From Corythucha ciliata (Eukaryota; Arthropoda; Insecta; Hemiptera; Tingidae): 64,000 nucleotides of DNA. The stretch is taken from the NCBI GenBank assembly GCA_038030265.1, contig CM075937.1:15562001-15626000 (forward strand). Reading direction: 5' to 3'. Position numbers and translations under genes: made by a program. Under the pieces are notes generated by a model. It was not told the origin of the DNA and did no database searches. It saw only the letters and a list, made by a program, of their open reading frames with translations. Of the stretch, positions 1-10,569 are shown in pieces (within the stretch, counting starts at the first letter, position 1; each line of letters starts with the position of its first letter).

Positions 1-945
1 ATAAGTTTATCGTAAACTTCCTCGTCAACTATCAGGCGAAAGGAGGAATCGGTATCAAATCGAGTTTCCAACTTGAAATACTGAATTGGTGTTGGAGACT
101 GTATCCCATGTATTAAGGAAAGAACATCGCTTGTACTCGACTGAGGATGGAAACGAGAAATAAATTTTGCTTTTTTACGTGGCACTGCTCGAATTTCCGA
201 AGATGTATTTGTGCCCGTTATAGTTTTCAAGCCTTGCTTGCGAGTGTTGCGGGTTCTATCCTTCGAACCAAATGGTCGATCGGGTAGAGTGGGATTTCTT
301 ACATGCACATGCGCGTCCATACGTCGTTCAGGCGAACCTTTTCTCAATCTCGTCAGAGGTTTGAGAGCTGCCTGTCTAAAATCCAAAACTTTCTCCTTGC
401 CATTTAAAGCCGAAGCATGGATATTTCTTGACTCCGAGTACACCTCCTTGAGCCCGTCCCGATGAAAAGAGGATGGCATGCTGACATCTGAGTTTGTTGA
501 GATGAGAGATGTTTCATTTGTAAACAACCTTGCTTTTTGCGGCTGCCGATGAAAATGCAAAGTACAACTCTCATGATTTTCATCTATCTGTATACTTTTA
601 CCCATCGGCACTTCCGGCTGGGGGGATATATCAGGAACGCAGCGATCAATAATTCATAATTCGCGTGCATCTCAAGTAGAGCTTTCGATAGCCGGAGTAT
701 TTCATCTATAACATCGGAGTTTAAGGGCTGAACAGTCACACGAGTGGCCACGGCTTCCACCTTGCCACGCTGCATTGCATGCCGCGACAAAACCATTTGA
801 AATCAGTATTTAACTGTAAGTACCTATAGCTTTAACTGCTCATCCTTAAGCCCTGTGCATGACATGTGAAACCGGCCTGAACAAAAACCGTCACACTGAA
901 CGTACGTATAGGCTCAAAACACGTGCGACACAACAAACGTTTGCT
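1..945 (-). pseudogene. Non-LTR retrotransposon ORF1-like protein with PHD-type finger, broken
   Basis: Read on the minus strand, positions 930 to 797 encode a PHD-like zinc finger with the visible pattern CDGFC, FHMSC and, after a frame shift, WFCRG. It is followed by a helical stretch (796-640) and then an open frame running off the window at base 1. The last part, with FISRFHP and SSFRLIVDEE, resembles the C-terminal nucleic-acid-binding region of PHD-containing ORF1 proteins of insect LINEs. At least three frame shifts are needed, near 825, 775 and 640, so it is a relic. The family assignment is inference from pattern; the truncation is caused by the window edge. Confidence 0.5.
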
Positions 946-958
946 TGGCTCAGCCATT

Positions 959-980
959 TTTTTTTTTTTTTTTTTTTTTT
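959..980. repeat. Poly-T tract
   Basis: An uninterrupted run of about 22 T separates the minus-strand ORF1 relic from the plus-strand reverse transcriptase relic. It could be the poly-A tail of a minus-strand insertion, or an expanded pyrimidine tract. It is followed by CAG. Confidence 0.8.
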
Positions 981-984
981 TCAG

Positions 985-1863
985 AGTATGAAGTACGCAG
1001 AGTCCTCAACGAAATCTTCTTTTTCTTTCCTACTCAAGTCATAAAAGCGATAAAAAGGGCCACCAAAAGCAACTCAGCGGGAGTAGATGATGTAACTGGG
1101 AAGGTCCTTGACGAGGCCAATCAACTGATAGCCAAACCTTTTAACATTCGTGTGTATAGTAAATGCATTGAAGAAGGATATTTTCAGACTGAGCTAAAGA
1201 TATCTAAAGTTATTCCAGTACCGAAGAAAGGGTCGAAGCAGGAATTAGGAAATTATCGCCCGATTGCGCTTCAGTGCACTTTGGCGAAAGTACTGGAAAC
1301 TATAATCTACGACCGCCTTCTTAATTTTATCCAGAAACATTCACCTCTCAACGCGTTGCAGTTCGGACTTCGACCTCATAATGCCTTCTGTCGACGCTAT
1401 TGCCAACTTTTTCTGCAGAGTATATACTACTCTTAATCACAGATCTTTGGCTGCTTCAGTGTTCTTCGACCTCAGTAAGGCATTTGACTGCATGCAAAAA
1501 GATGTGCTGCTCCAAAAAAAATGGTCAAATTGGGATTACAAGGACCGAATGAAAACATGATTGACTGCTATCTGACAGACGGCAAGTAATAAGTGTTTCG
1601 AGTCCGGCGGGGGGAGATGGTCAAGTGCTCTCGATCCCCAGAATTAACAATGCTGTTAATTAATGGTGTTCCACAGGGATCCAAGCTTGGTCCTCTGCTA
1701 TTTCTCATTTATATAAATGACATTCAGGGTAGCTCGCAGGTCGCAGGATGCGACTGTCATCTTGTATGCTGACGACATTTGCTCATTGCACTCAGGAGAG
1801 AAACCCGAGGACTGTGCTAGTGGTGCACAGAAAGTGTTTGAGTCCATAGAAAATTGGTCGAGA
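985..1863 (+). pseudogene. Jockey-like LINE reverse transcriptase fragment
   Basis: The frame 985-1436 carries the RT fingers region with VIPVPKKG, NYRPIAL and QFGLRPH. After frame shifts the palm motifs are still legible: FFDLSKAFD (about 1459-1486, motif A), GVPQGS with LGPLLF (about 1665-1705, motif B) and LYADD (about 1762-1776, motif C). The thumb begins at 1800 and stops near 1863, where an opposite-strand RNase H relic abuts. Stops and shifts make it non-functional. The jockey-type assignment rests on motif spacing. Confidence 0.85.
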
Positions 1864-1866
1864 CCT

Positions 1867-2400
1867 ATGTTGACCTATTTTAGATAAATAAAAATTGTAT
1901 ATGACGTGATTTGATCTGAGCCTGTTGATTATCTTGACAGTTTTACGATGTAAGTTCAGACTGTGGAACCATGGTTTGAGTTTTATTACTGGGTTAATTT
2001 CTTTATAAAATAAATCTTTTTGGTGTTTATCGAATTCACTCTGCCAATTATTCTTTAATTTTTTGGTAAACATTAATTTTAGATCTGAGTGAGGGATTTT
2101 ATAATGAAGTAGGTTATTTGATGAACGGCCTACTTTTGATAATTTATCTACCGCTTCATTTTCTTGTATCTGGGCATGTGATTATATCCAGATTATAGTA
2201 ATTCGTTTGTTTTGTGTAACAAAATTAATTAATTCAAGAGATTTATTATTTCAATCAATAATTAAGAACAGTCGGAGACATAATTGAAATGTCTGCTACT
2301 TTACACCACACTTTTGCAATCTGTTTTTATTGAAAAATGTATGTCATTAATGGTTTCCACGTGTTTCAGTGCTTCAAGGATTGCTACACATTCTACCGAA
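1867..2400 (-). pseudogene. LINE RNase H and C-terminal tail fragment
   Basis: Reading down the minus strand, an RNase H core is visible: VECVAILEAL, then TDCKSV, then after a break a degenerate W-I-x-SHA segment with NEAVDKLSK. It is followed by the region ending PWFHSLNLHRK and NRLRSNH that is typical after RNase H in jockey-related LINEs. It resembles the RNase H of the plus-strand LINE at 31.0-31.5 kb, so it probably belongs to the same family. Internal stops show it is dead. Confidence 0.75.
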
Positions 2401-2450
2401 TAGACTGAGAGATAGATTGAGGGATGTGCCGCGTAATACAGCATTGTTTA

Positions 2451-2594
2451 AGCCGGATACACACATGCGGTACTTGCCAAGTAACTCGCAAAATATTCAA
2501 TCAATTTCTAGCAATTGCCTAGAAACCAACCAGCTGAGAATTTCAAAAATGTGTTGCTCGTTACTTGGCAAGTACCGCATGTGTGTATCCGGCT
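2451..2594. mobile_element. Palindromic Harbinger-type MITE with TTA duplication
   Basis: Arms 2451-2485 and 2560-2594 are perfect 35-bp inverted repeats beginning AGCCGGATACACACATGCGG. The trinucleotide TTA flanks both ends (2448-2450 and 2595-2597), as expected for PIF/Harbinger insertions. The 74-bp centre has no coding content. Confidence 0.85.
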
Positions 2595-2599
2595 TTACG

Positions 2600-3189
2600 C
2601 GAAGGCAAAGGCGTAATTTACAGTGACTTTGTTTACTGTAAACATATTTGTGTAAAGAATGTAAACATTGAAACTGCAGTGGAGGCTCCTGACCTCTTGA
2701 TCAGGTGGGGCGCGTCATCCTCTGTGATCATGAAATATGAGCGGAATGAAAAACACGATAACTGTACTCGTAATTCACGATTTCGCGGATTCAGAAAATC
2801 CCGAATACCTTTAGAAGAAAGTTTAGGCTTCGGACTAATTCGCCATTGAAAGTTAACGAAGAACACAAGAGCAAAATAGGCGCGTCACACGAGAAAGAGC
2901 TGCTTAGAATTCTTAAGCGTGCAATTTACTGAAAGAAGAGGCTATTACACCCCCCTCCTGCCAATCTATCATAAAGTGAAATATTCACCTAATTTACAAA
3001 TCAGTTTAGTCAAATGACGAATTTTCACGTAATTACTACAAACAAGAACAAAACTAAAAGTACCCAAAAAACGTAAATCGGGCATTACTGAAAACAGCCG
3101 ACAACCGCTGTTACGCACTTGACATAATCTAAAATTAGCTTCTTATGAATTGTTGACATTGTTTACGTAATTTACATTGTTTACCATAG
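2600..3189. other. Intergenic stretch with no gene recognised
   Basis: AT-rich sequence with several short repeats of a TTTACATTGTTTAC-like word. The small open frames on either strand show no family resemblance. I see nothing else here. Confidence 0.6.
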
Positions 3190-3750
3190 AAGGTAAGATC
3201 ATCCCTGTTTCTTCCACAGTCAAATACTTAGGGCTTACGCTAGATGCTAAATTAATTTTCACTTCACAATAATAACTTAGTAGACAGAAGTAAACTAGCA
3301 ATTCGCTTGCTATTCCCGTTACTCCGGCGAGAATCTGGTATGTCCTTGAAAAATAAGCTTATTATCTATAAAACGTGTGTTAAGCCGTTCCTTACATATT
3401 CGTGCGGAGCGTGGAGCTTTACCGGCGACTCTAACTTCAAGAAACTACAGACTATTCAAAATGAATTTTTAAGACTCTGCCTTGGCTGCAGCCGATCTAC
3501 CAAAATTGTATCCCTCCGCCATCGCTGTAACATGACTCCCATACAACAATAAATCATCCAAATGGCCTCAAAAATGCTGCTCAAATTTGCTAATTCAGAG
3601 AATCCTCTTATCAGTTGCATTGGATCTTATGACCTGTACTTGAATACAAGGCATAAACGCATAACGCATAATGTTCTAAGTGAACCATATCCGCCCTTCA
3701 AAAGTAATTTGGTTCTGACTAATTCTGACTCTGGAAATAAGTATAAGTAA
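3190..3750 (+). pseudogene. Jockey-like LINE RT C-terminal fragment
   Basis: The stretch begins with KYLGLTLD, the connection after the RT thumb, breaks near 3270, then runs open from 3307 to 3552 with LLRRES, NKLIIYKTCVKPFLTYSCGAW and LQTIQNEFLRLCLG. A second short frame ends at 3750. This arrangement is characteristic of the region between RT and the 3' end in jockey-type elements. No endonuclease or RT core is attached, so it is an isolated 5'-truncated fragment. Confidence 0.75.
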
Positions 3751-3857
3751 TTCTTAGATTCTGTAAAAATTCGTCTGTTCAATTCCATTCAAAAGATTTA
3801 TTTCTGTCAAATTCAAAGGTCTGTTTCATGTAAATTCAAACTTTGTAATCCTAACCT

Positions 3858-3912
3858 TTAAGTCCTGTACACACGAGGGCATTTATGTCATGCCATCAAA
3901 TTTTCACTTTTA
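3858..3912. mobile_element. Solitary Harbinger terminal fragment
   Basis: The sequence AGTCCTGTACACACGAGG at 3861 follows TTA and resembles the AGCCTTGTACACACGGAG terminus of the autonomous element at 4757. No partner end is seen before the Pao fragment. Confidence 0.4.
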
Positions 3913-3913
3913 C

Positions 3914-4560
3914 TCAAAGTTTCCGAATTTCTTCTACTCTGTTATTAACGAACACCCCCCACTGGTCATCCCTCTGGATCCATGCGACGACACTTGATGA
4001 GTCTGACCAGAAAGAAACGTCAAAACGTTTACCAGGAAGGGCTCTGGTGAGAGAGTGAAATAGTCTGGCGCCCATCAATTCGAGGCGGGGAATCGTCAGG
4101 TTTTTCAACGGTGCAATTCTAGATTTTGCAGAAACCAGCTGCACTTGCACGCCTTGATCGTCTTCCATCCTCGCAAAAATTACCGTGGAATAGGCAGCGT
4201 TACTAGCGTCCGTGAAAACATGAAGTGAAACAGAATCGTCCTCCGTACCAAAAACCCAACGAGGGATCTCGATTTTCAGTAAATATGGTAGCTCTTGAAT
4301 CCATCGTTTAACTTGCTTGGCTGTTCCTTGATCGACCTCCTCGTCCCACTGAAATTTCGACTGCCACAAGCGTTGCAAAATAATTTTGAGTTTTAGTGTA
4401 CCGGGACAACTAAACCCAATCGGGTCCAACACCCTTTGGGCCAAAGACAAAATTAGACGTTTTGCTATTTTTTGACTTTGAAGATCAGGGGTATAATCAA
4501 TGTTGCCCAATATTCTGAGCGGGAGGCACACGACGCACTTTTTTACTCTTCGACCCTTTT
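3914..4560 (-). pseudogene. BEL/Pao retrotransposon pol fragment
   Basis: The minus frame 4531-3914 encodes the part of Pao pol between reverse transcriptase and integrase. Diagnostic strings are VFTDASNAAY, the Pao hallmark TIPRLEL, and FWSDSSSVVAWI of the RNase H-like segment. N-terminal to these are RVLDPIGF and the W-containing RT connection. Upstream sequence is cut by the outer Harbinger insertion at 4591 and does not resume recognisably after 9475, so the copy was probably already truncated. Confidence 0.8.
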
Positions 4561-4984
4561 AAGAAATCTATAATGTCCCCACGCACATTAGGCCGGGTGC
4601 ACACGAGCGTCAATTGACGCGCGTTAGAACAGATACCTAGAAGTCTATGGGGCAGTGCACACGTAACGCCGCTGCAAGAGACGCCCGACTGCAAGCTTGA
4701 ATTGACGCCGGTTTCTGTGGAACGCGCGTCCCTTTTTTATCGCTCGCTTACCCTACAGCCTTGTACACACGGAGACATGAAAAAATGGCGCAAGAAAAGG
4801 CGCAAGTTTCGGGGACATGAAATGTCACAGCTTCTGTCTTGGGAATGTACACACGGTAGCTCTGCCGGTGAGCATGTCAACGTGAACTGATAGTGTGATA
4901 AGAAATTTTTGAAGGTAGAGTTCTAGGACTAATTTGTTGTTTTCTCGGGATATTTTTGTATTCTTTTGTATATTTGACAAAAAT

Positions 4985-6499
4985 ATGGAAGAACAACGTG
5001 CCGTGATAGCTGTGACAGTGGCAGCAATTACAAATGCAGTGATCCGTATACGTCAACGAAGAAAGAGATGGCTTAAAAGAAGGTGAGTTTTTAATTTTGA
5101 GGAAGAATATTGGGATAAAAAGCACGCTCACTGTACTTTCTTATCTACTTTGCTATAATTTTAGATGGTGGACCAAACCCTGGGTCGAAAGAAGACAGGA
5201 AAATTCACGGGATGCCTACAGTTTGCTCTTCAATGAACTGAAATTGGAAGACCCGGAGGCATTTACAAGTTTCCTTCGTATGGATCACTCAACCTTTTTG
5301 CAGCTGTTAAACTTAGTACAGCCCAAGATATCGCGACACGATACAGTGATGCGTCAGAGCATTTCAGCAAAATTAAGGTGAGAAGTAAGTGTTTGACACG
5401 ATGCCAGTTAATTTAACAAATATCTTCATAATTTTGTAGATTGTCAGTCACCTTACGTTTTTTGGCTACTGGGGAAAGTTTCAGGAGCCTGGCTTATTAC
5501 TTTAGGATTCCTGCCAGCACAATATCTGGCATTATACCCGAAACCTGCAATGCCATCGTAGAACAATTGAAAGATGTATTTATGAAGGTAATAATAATGA
5601 TTTTGGTCCCACTTAGTGACCGCCGCTATAATATATTTGCTGAAGTGCAGGCTCCAACAACTGAACGGGAATGGAGACGGATAGCGGAAGAATTTCACGT
5701 GCAGTGGAATCATCCTCATTGCCTGGGTAGAGTTGATTGTATTTAGTTTAGTTTTGTCATTTCATCATATTGCAATTTCAATTCCCCAGGGGCTATTGAT
5801 GGCAAGCACATAGTATTTCGCCCCCCTCGGAAAATGGGATCTTTCTATTACAATGATAAAGGAAGGCACAGCATTGTGCTAATGGCCGTAGTCGACGCGA
5901 ACAACCGATTTCTGCTGGTGGACGTTGGGTGTAATGGTCGTATAAGCGACGGTGGGGTTTATAGAAGAAGTGCTCTGTGTGAAGCCATCGAAAATGGCTC
6001 ATTAAACTTTCCTCCTGAAGAAAACCTTCCAGGAACGTCTCTGCCTGTGCAATACCACTTCGTTGCAGACGACGCTTTCGCCGAAAAACCTCACCTTCTG
6101 AAACCGTACAAAACCGTGAGAACAATCGAAGAGAGGGTTTTCAACTACAGACTGTCGAGAGCCAGACGTGTCGTTGAAAATGCTTTTGGTATCATGTCTA
6201 ATAGATTTCGTGTCCTCCTGAAAAATATTGAGCTGGACGTCGAAAAAGTAGAACTGATTACTTTGTGCTGTTGCGTTCTACACAATTTTATGATCCACAA
6301 GTCAAAAAACAGTTACATCAGTTCAATTAACATGGAGGAGGCGCAGCAGTTATCTCGCCAGCTTCGACCACTTCAGAAATTGAGTATTGGAAGAATTGCC
6401 AAGTCAACAAAAGCCTATAAAGAAAATTTGAAAAATTATTTTAATTCTGTAGGGAGTGTAGATTGGCAGGATGAAGCAATCGCTAATTTCAATTTTTAG
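4985..6499 (+). CDS. PIF/Harbinger transposase (DDE nuclease), five exons
   Basis: Exons 4985-5082, 5165-5377, 5440-5587, 5651-5726 and 5790-6499 join through GT-AG introns into 1245 bases, 414 residues, with no internal stop. That length suits the family. The last exon carries the DDE_Tnp_4-type nuclease. It starts around GAIDGKH (first Asp) and continues with VVDANNRFLLVDVGCNGRISDGG, given here as two parts around the conserved G-R-I-S-D-G. Then come VADDAFAEKPHLLKPY (second Asp) and RRVVENAFG (Glu). The N-terminal exons supply the helical DNA-binding part with FLRMDHSTF. The protein would cut and paste the element in the nucleus, with the minus-strand partner as likely cofactor. This is the best-preserved transposase in the window. 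Confidence 0.92.
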
Positions 6500-6601
6500 C
6501 ACGACGTTTGTTATAATAAAATTCAAAGTGATGTGAATAAAAATGTTGATTATAATAATTAATAATATAATAATAATATATAAATAATAATTCTCAATCG
6601 A

Positions 6602-8104
6602 TTACTCGTTGCCTTCGAGCTCCTGTAGCTGCATCTCCTGAAGCGCCTGCAAAATCACTCGTTGCAGCTTAATTTGATTACACTTCTTCAGCTCCTTCAT
6701 CGAAGAAACTACGTATTTGCCGAAATGGTCTAGAGTGTGACCAGGGTCAGGGTGGCCTTGCGCTTTATCGAGCAAAAGGTTGGCCTTTTCAAGCAACTTG
6801 ACGTCTTCGCTAGGAAGCGATATTTTTTTTTTTTTTTGCAAGGAGCTTTCCCCCCTTTATCTTGAATCTGTAATCCATGAAATTCGTTTATACTTTCCAA
6901 GACGTTCAAATTGATTAATAAAATTGTAAATTTTACGCACACTGTCTGACGACGGTTCTCGCTTCGTTCCACTCGAAGTGGAACCGCTTGGTGACATAAG
7001 ATTTGTCTCCTGGAAAAGAACGGCATATTTTCAGGATCTGGTGACTGCCGACACAGAGAATAGCTTTTTTCCTCAATATTTGATATACATACACTCTCTT
7101 GGGAGATTCTTCGACTTCCGATACATCCGCCCGAAGATGAAGCAGTGGGTGACATAAGACTTGCCTCCTGGAAAAAAGACGACATAATATTATAAGGTTC
7201 TAGTGGCTCCAACGCAGGGATCAGCTATTTTTCCCCAATTTTCCAAATACTTACATTGACCTCACAGTTCATTGATTGCGAGAGGATTTCGCAACTTATC
7301 ACATCAGTCGCAAGACCCTCCAGAGCTATTTCCTGTGGAGAATAAAAAATGCAAGTTAATGTGAAATTCGCTCATCGTTAGGTGACGCAAGTTCTAATTA
7401 CATTGTCTAATTCTACAGTCAATGGCCCCAAAATTGTGGCTTGACTTTGAGATTGACTAAAGTCATTTCGAGGTCCAATCTGAAACAATAAATGGTATTG
7501 AATAAACCAGAAAACGAAGGCAGAGCTTCAACATTGAGTGAAAGACCACAAAACACAATCACACCTCGCTATTTGTCACAGGATCGAGAACCGGCAAATT
7601 TGTTGTACTCGGCCGACTCTTTATGTGGTCGTTCAAGAACGACAAGAGGTCGAAATACCACAAAGATGGTTTATGGACCTGCGGAAAAATTATTCACGTA
7701 ACTTAAGAGTTGATTCAAGTACCTCCAATGATTAGGAAATGATACAGCACCTCATCAGTGGATGCCCCACTCGATCTCGACGCCTCGACTTTCCTTTTTT
7801 CCTGGCAGTATCCAGACCTCAAGGATTTCATTTTATTCAAAATATCCGTGGCCGTGATATTTGGACATTCCTAGGATGAAAGAAAGAGAAGAGAAATAAT
7901 GAAATATGGAGATTGAGCACACAAAAGAAAGACCAGCGACTAAAGTGAATTTCCATACCTCTTTAAGCGCATCAATTATTCTCTGCAACGCTGCTTTCCT
8001 TGCGTGTTTGTTGTGATACAGGGCCGACTGATTATCATACAAGCAATGTTCTTGCTCATAATGCTCTATGAGTAGAGAGACACGGCTTGCCTGGTCCACT
8101 CCAT
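6602..8104 (-). pseudogene. Harbinger accessory MADF-domain protein, eight exons, frame-broken
   Basis: Exons on minus are 8104-7959, 7870-7723, 7678-7565, 7479-7402, 7332-7255, 7167-7093, 7009-6941 and 6867-6602. The first three encode a MADF domain with LLIEHYEQEHCLYD, ILNKMKSLR and KPSLWYFDLLSFL. The middle exons are Ser-rich linkers, and the last encodes a helical C-terminus ending in a Gln/Glu-rich tail. Such proteins bind transposon ends and help import the transposase (family knowledge). Breaks: an extra CT in a TCTCTC run near 8076 shifts the frame after MEWTRQAV, the phases of exons 2 and 3 disagree by one base, and a run of about 15 A at 6825-6840 shifts the last exon. No ATG lies in the intact MADF frame. 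Confidence 0.75.
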
Positions 8105-8764
8105 CTGCTAAATGAACGTGATATTTGAAAATGAATAACGTGGATAAATAATTGAGTAATCCACGAATACAGCAGTATGTGTAAAACGTACCTTATAAAT
8201 TTCGACGATGAACAAAAACACACGCACAAAAAGAGAGACGCTGACGAATTTAAATTCAGGAAAGCTGGAAAGAGACCAAACCACGCTGAATAATCACAAA
8301 TTACTAAAATTATAAAATAAACGAAATATTCACGCGTGAGACGCAAAGAAACCGAAGAATATTTTTGGAAGATGAAGGTTAAAAATGTCTTATAACCACC
8401 CAAAAGGCTAAATGGCGACTGAAAAAGAAGGTCTTCAAATAAGTTCAGAAAAAAGTGCGACATTTCGTGCGCCGGATCTTATCAGTCCTTATCGCAAGAC
8501 AGAACGATGTACACACGGAGCTTTTTCCACCTTGCACAACTTCGTGCGCCTTTTCTGTCTCCGTGTGTACAAGGCTTAAGATACCTACCTATACACAGAA
8601 GTCTGTGGAGCAGTGCACACGGGCAGTCGGGCGTCACTTGCCGCTCGGCGTCGCAGGAGTGAGACAGCTGTTGTTCTTATTCATTTTTTTTTTTTTTTTT
8701 CAAAAATTTTCTTTTTTGACTCATTGTTTCTCAATAATAAGTATTTGTAATCGTATCGCAAAAA

Positions 8765-9110
8765 AAATTTTTTGACCCACCCTCAAAATTTGTAGTTTTA
8801 CGTTTCAAAGTGCGTAGAATCCAAATCTGAAAAAAAAAAAAAATGTCCGTCCGCCGTCCGGGCCATATCTTGCCCTAGGATTGCCTGAAAAAACTCGTTC
8901 TTTCGCACATAGACTCCATTTGGGGTCTAGTTGGTCCTAACATCTGATCAATTTGATCAAATAACTCCCTGGGGGTTTATTGGCCAAAAGCGGGTTCAAA
9001 ATGGGTATTTTCAAAGGATTTGGGATCATAGGGGTGAGGGGTGTCGATGTTCATGTAATTTCACGCCGGATTTGACTACATCCATGAATAATAAACCTAT
9101 AAACAGTCGA
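8765..9110 (+). repeat. Dispersed repeat, copy 1
   Basis: This stretch, from the words TTTTGACCCACCCTCAAA to CCATGAATAATAAACC, is matched over its whole length in opposite orientation by 43850-44185, with many substitutions. It has no coding frame of note. It lies inside the outer Harbinger element, between poly-T runs at about 8683-8700 and 9163-9172. Type unknown. Confidence 0.75.
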
Positions 9111-9182
9111 AATAATAAGGCATTTTTAGATAATTCGCAGCGTTTTTCAAACATTTTAATTTTTTTTTTTTAGTTTTAAAAA

Positions 9183-9476
9183 ATGAGTGCAGAATTGGAA
9201 GTCGATACTAAATTATTCATTCATGAAGTCCAAATTCATCCCTCAATTTGGAATGTGAGGAGTGAGGAATACAAGGATAGAATACAAGGAACCGAACGGC
9301 AACCGAAAAAAGTATTTTCTTCCTCAACAATTGAGCCCTGCGATCCGTCTTGTTCAGTGGAAGAGGAAAGACTGTCTAGCAAACGCTCGCAACCACCAAG
9401 TGACGCGCGTCAATTGTTGCTCGAACGCTCGTGTGTATTGAACCAAAAAGTGACGCTCGTGTGCACCCGGCCTTAA
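9183..9476 (+). pseudogene. Truncated MADF-domain start inside the outer Harbinger element
   Basis: The first residues after the ATG read KLFIHEVQIHPSIWN followed by EEYKDRI, the opening helix of a MADF domain. After about 35 residues similarity stops and the frame runs through non-conserved sequence into the right terminal repeat. It therefore looks like the first exon of the element's own lost accessory gene, kept because it lies close to the end. Confidence 0.6.
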
Positions 9477-9599
9477 TGGCCACATTTTAATTAATTAGGT
9501 AATTTAATAAATACAGAATTAAGAAGAGAAAAGAAGACGAGGAAGGATAGGACGGGGGTCGAGGTATCATCTGTTCAGTTCCCCAAACCTCTAGAAGGT

Positions 9600-9984
9600 A
9601 GAATGCTGCCAGAAAAAAAGGTCTTGAAACAAATCTGGGAAAAAGTCGTACATTTCTTGCGCAAGTATTTGTCTGCCCACATGGCAATATATTTCAGTGT
9701 TTAAACTTGGTTCAAACGAAGCATTTTGGTTTTTTGTTTCACTTCAGCAGAGGGTTTAAGAGAGGGGGTAATAAAAATGCTTCAAATATGTGCGAATAAT
9801 TCCATACTAAGCCCCTCTATGGGCTTCAAAATGAGGATAATAAAAAAGAAATAATTCAATTTCTTGAAATATCATTCAACCAAACAAACCTAAAACTTTA
9901 CTTTTAATGTTTTTAACTACTTAAAACACCAGCTACAATAGAAGACAGGACAGAAAAGTCTCCGTGTGTACACGGCTCAAGAGA
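9600..9984. mobile_element. Relic of a Harbinger right end
   Basis: Positions 9608-9690 match 8415-8480 just inside the autonomous element's right end, and 9967-9984 carries the terminal word GTCTCCGTGTGTACACGGCT. The sequence between is unrelated. It is probably the surviving end of a related element. Confidence 0.5.
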
Positions 9985-10170
9985 GGGGGCAATCAAAATA
10001 CTTCAAAGGTGCGCAAAAGATTCCTTAATGAGCAACTCCCTTGGCTTCAGAATGGGAGTCACAAAAAAAAATTATTTATTTATTCGAACTAGCCACAACA
10101 ACGAGCAAACCTAAAACTTCACATATAATTTTTTTAGCCGTTTTGAACACTAGCTTCAGTAGTTGTCATG
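9749..10170. repeat. Two diverged direct repeats of about 220 bp
   Basis: Both units begin AAGAGAGGGGG (9757 and 9985) and share, in order, a CTTCAAA word, a GCTTCA-AATG-GAG segment, CAAACCTAAAACTT and a segment ending in AACAC-AGCT. They have diverged considerably. No coding content. Confidence 0.6.
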
Positions 10171-10569
10171 ACGTAAATGTTCTCGTGAGTACAGGACTTA
10201 GCTCTCCCTTTAGTTTGAGGTTTTTGTAGAAATATTCCCTCATACCTGCACAGAAATTAAATTAAGCCTATACTAAAAATAATACTTGAGCAGAACATAA
10301 TAGTATATTACAATTTACTAGCGTTCTTTTTAATTGAGCAGACTGTTTTATCTTTGTGAATAAGATTTATCCATCTAAAAAAAAGCATTGTTTATACCAA
10401 TGCTTACATTGTTTACAAACGCGTAAGCTATAAAGAACGCAAATCCCTGGTTCAAAGTACTTTACGATTTTGCAGGTCATTTCCAAGTAGGCGTTCCCTA
10501 CTTCCTCGCCTTTTTTGGACCAGCCCGTAAAAATGATATGGGAGTCTGGAGCGGATTCTTTTTTGTTTT
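10171..10569. other. Stretch with no gene recognised
   Basis: AT-rich sequence with a CATTGTTTA-containing short repeat near 10387-10420. No coding frame or known element seen. Confidence 0.5.

Larger units (their letters stand above)
4757..8576 (+). mobile_element. Inner autonomous-type Harbinger element
   Basis: The ends 4757-4777 and 8556-8576 share the inverted repeat beginning AGCCTTGTACACACGGAGAC, with further similarity inward. Between them lie a complete transposase gene on plus and an accessory MADF gene on minus, converging with only about 100 bp between their stop codons. That is the usual two-gene make-up of Harbinger elements. The flanking trinucleotides are TAC on the left and TAA on the right, so the target duplication is imperfect by one base. 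Confidence 0.8.
4591..9472. mobile_element. Outer Harbinger element with perfect 22-bp terminal repeats
   Basis: The ends 4591-4612 and 9451-9472 are perfect inverted repeats starting GGCCGGGTGCACACGAGCG. TTA lies directly outside both (4588-4590 and 9473-9475), the PIF/Harbinger target duplication. The element carries a truncated MADF frame near its right end (9183) but no transposase of its own outside the inner element at 4757-8576, so it looks like a non-autonomous element into which another Harbinger inserted. A dispersed repeat at 8765-9110 is also inside it. Confidence 0.85.

Noticed and set aside
7492..7735. Two overlapping plus-strand frames over the Harbinger accessory gene
   Set aside because: They are antisense to exons C and D of the minus-strand gene and show no motif.
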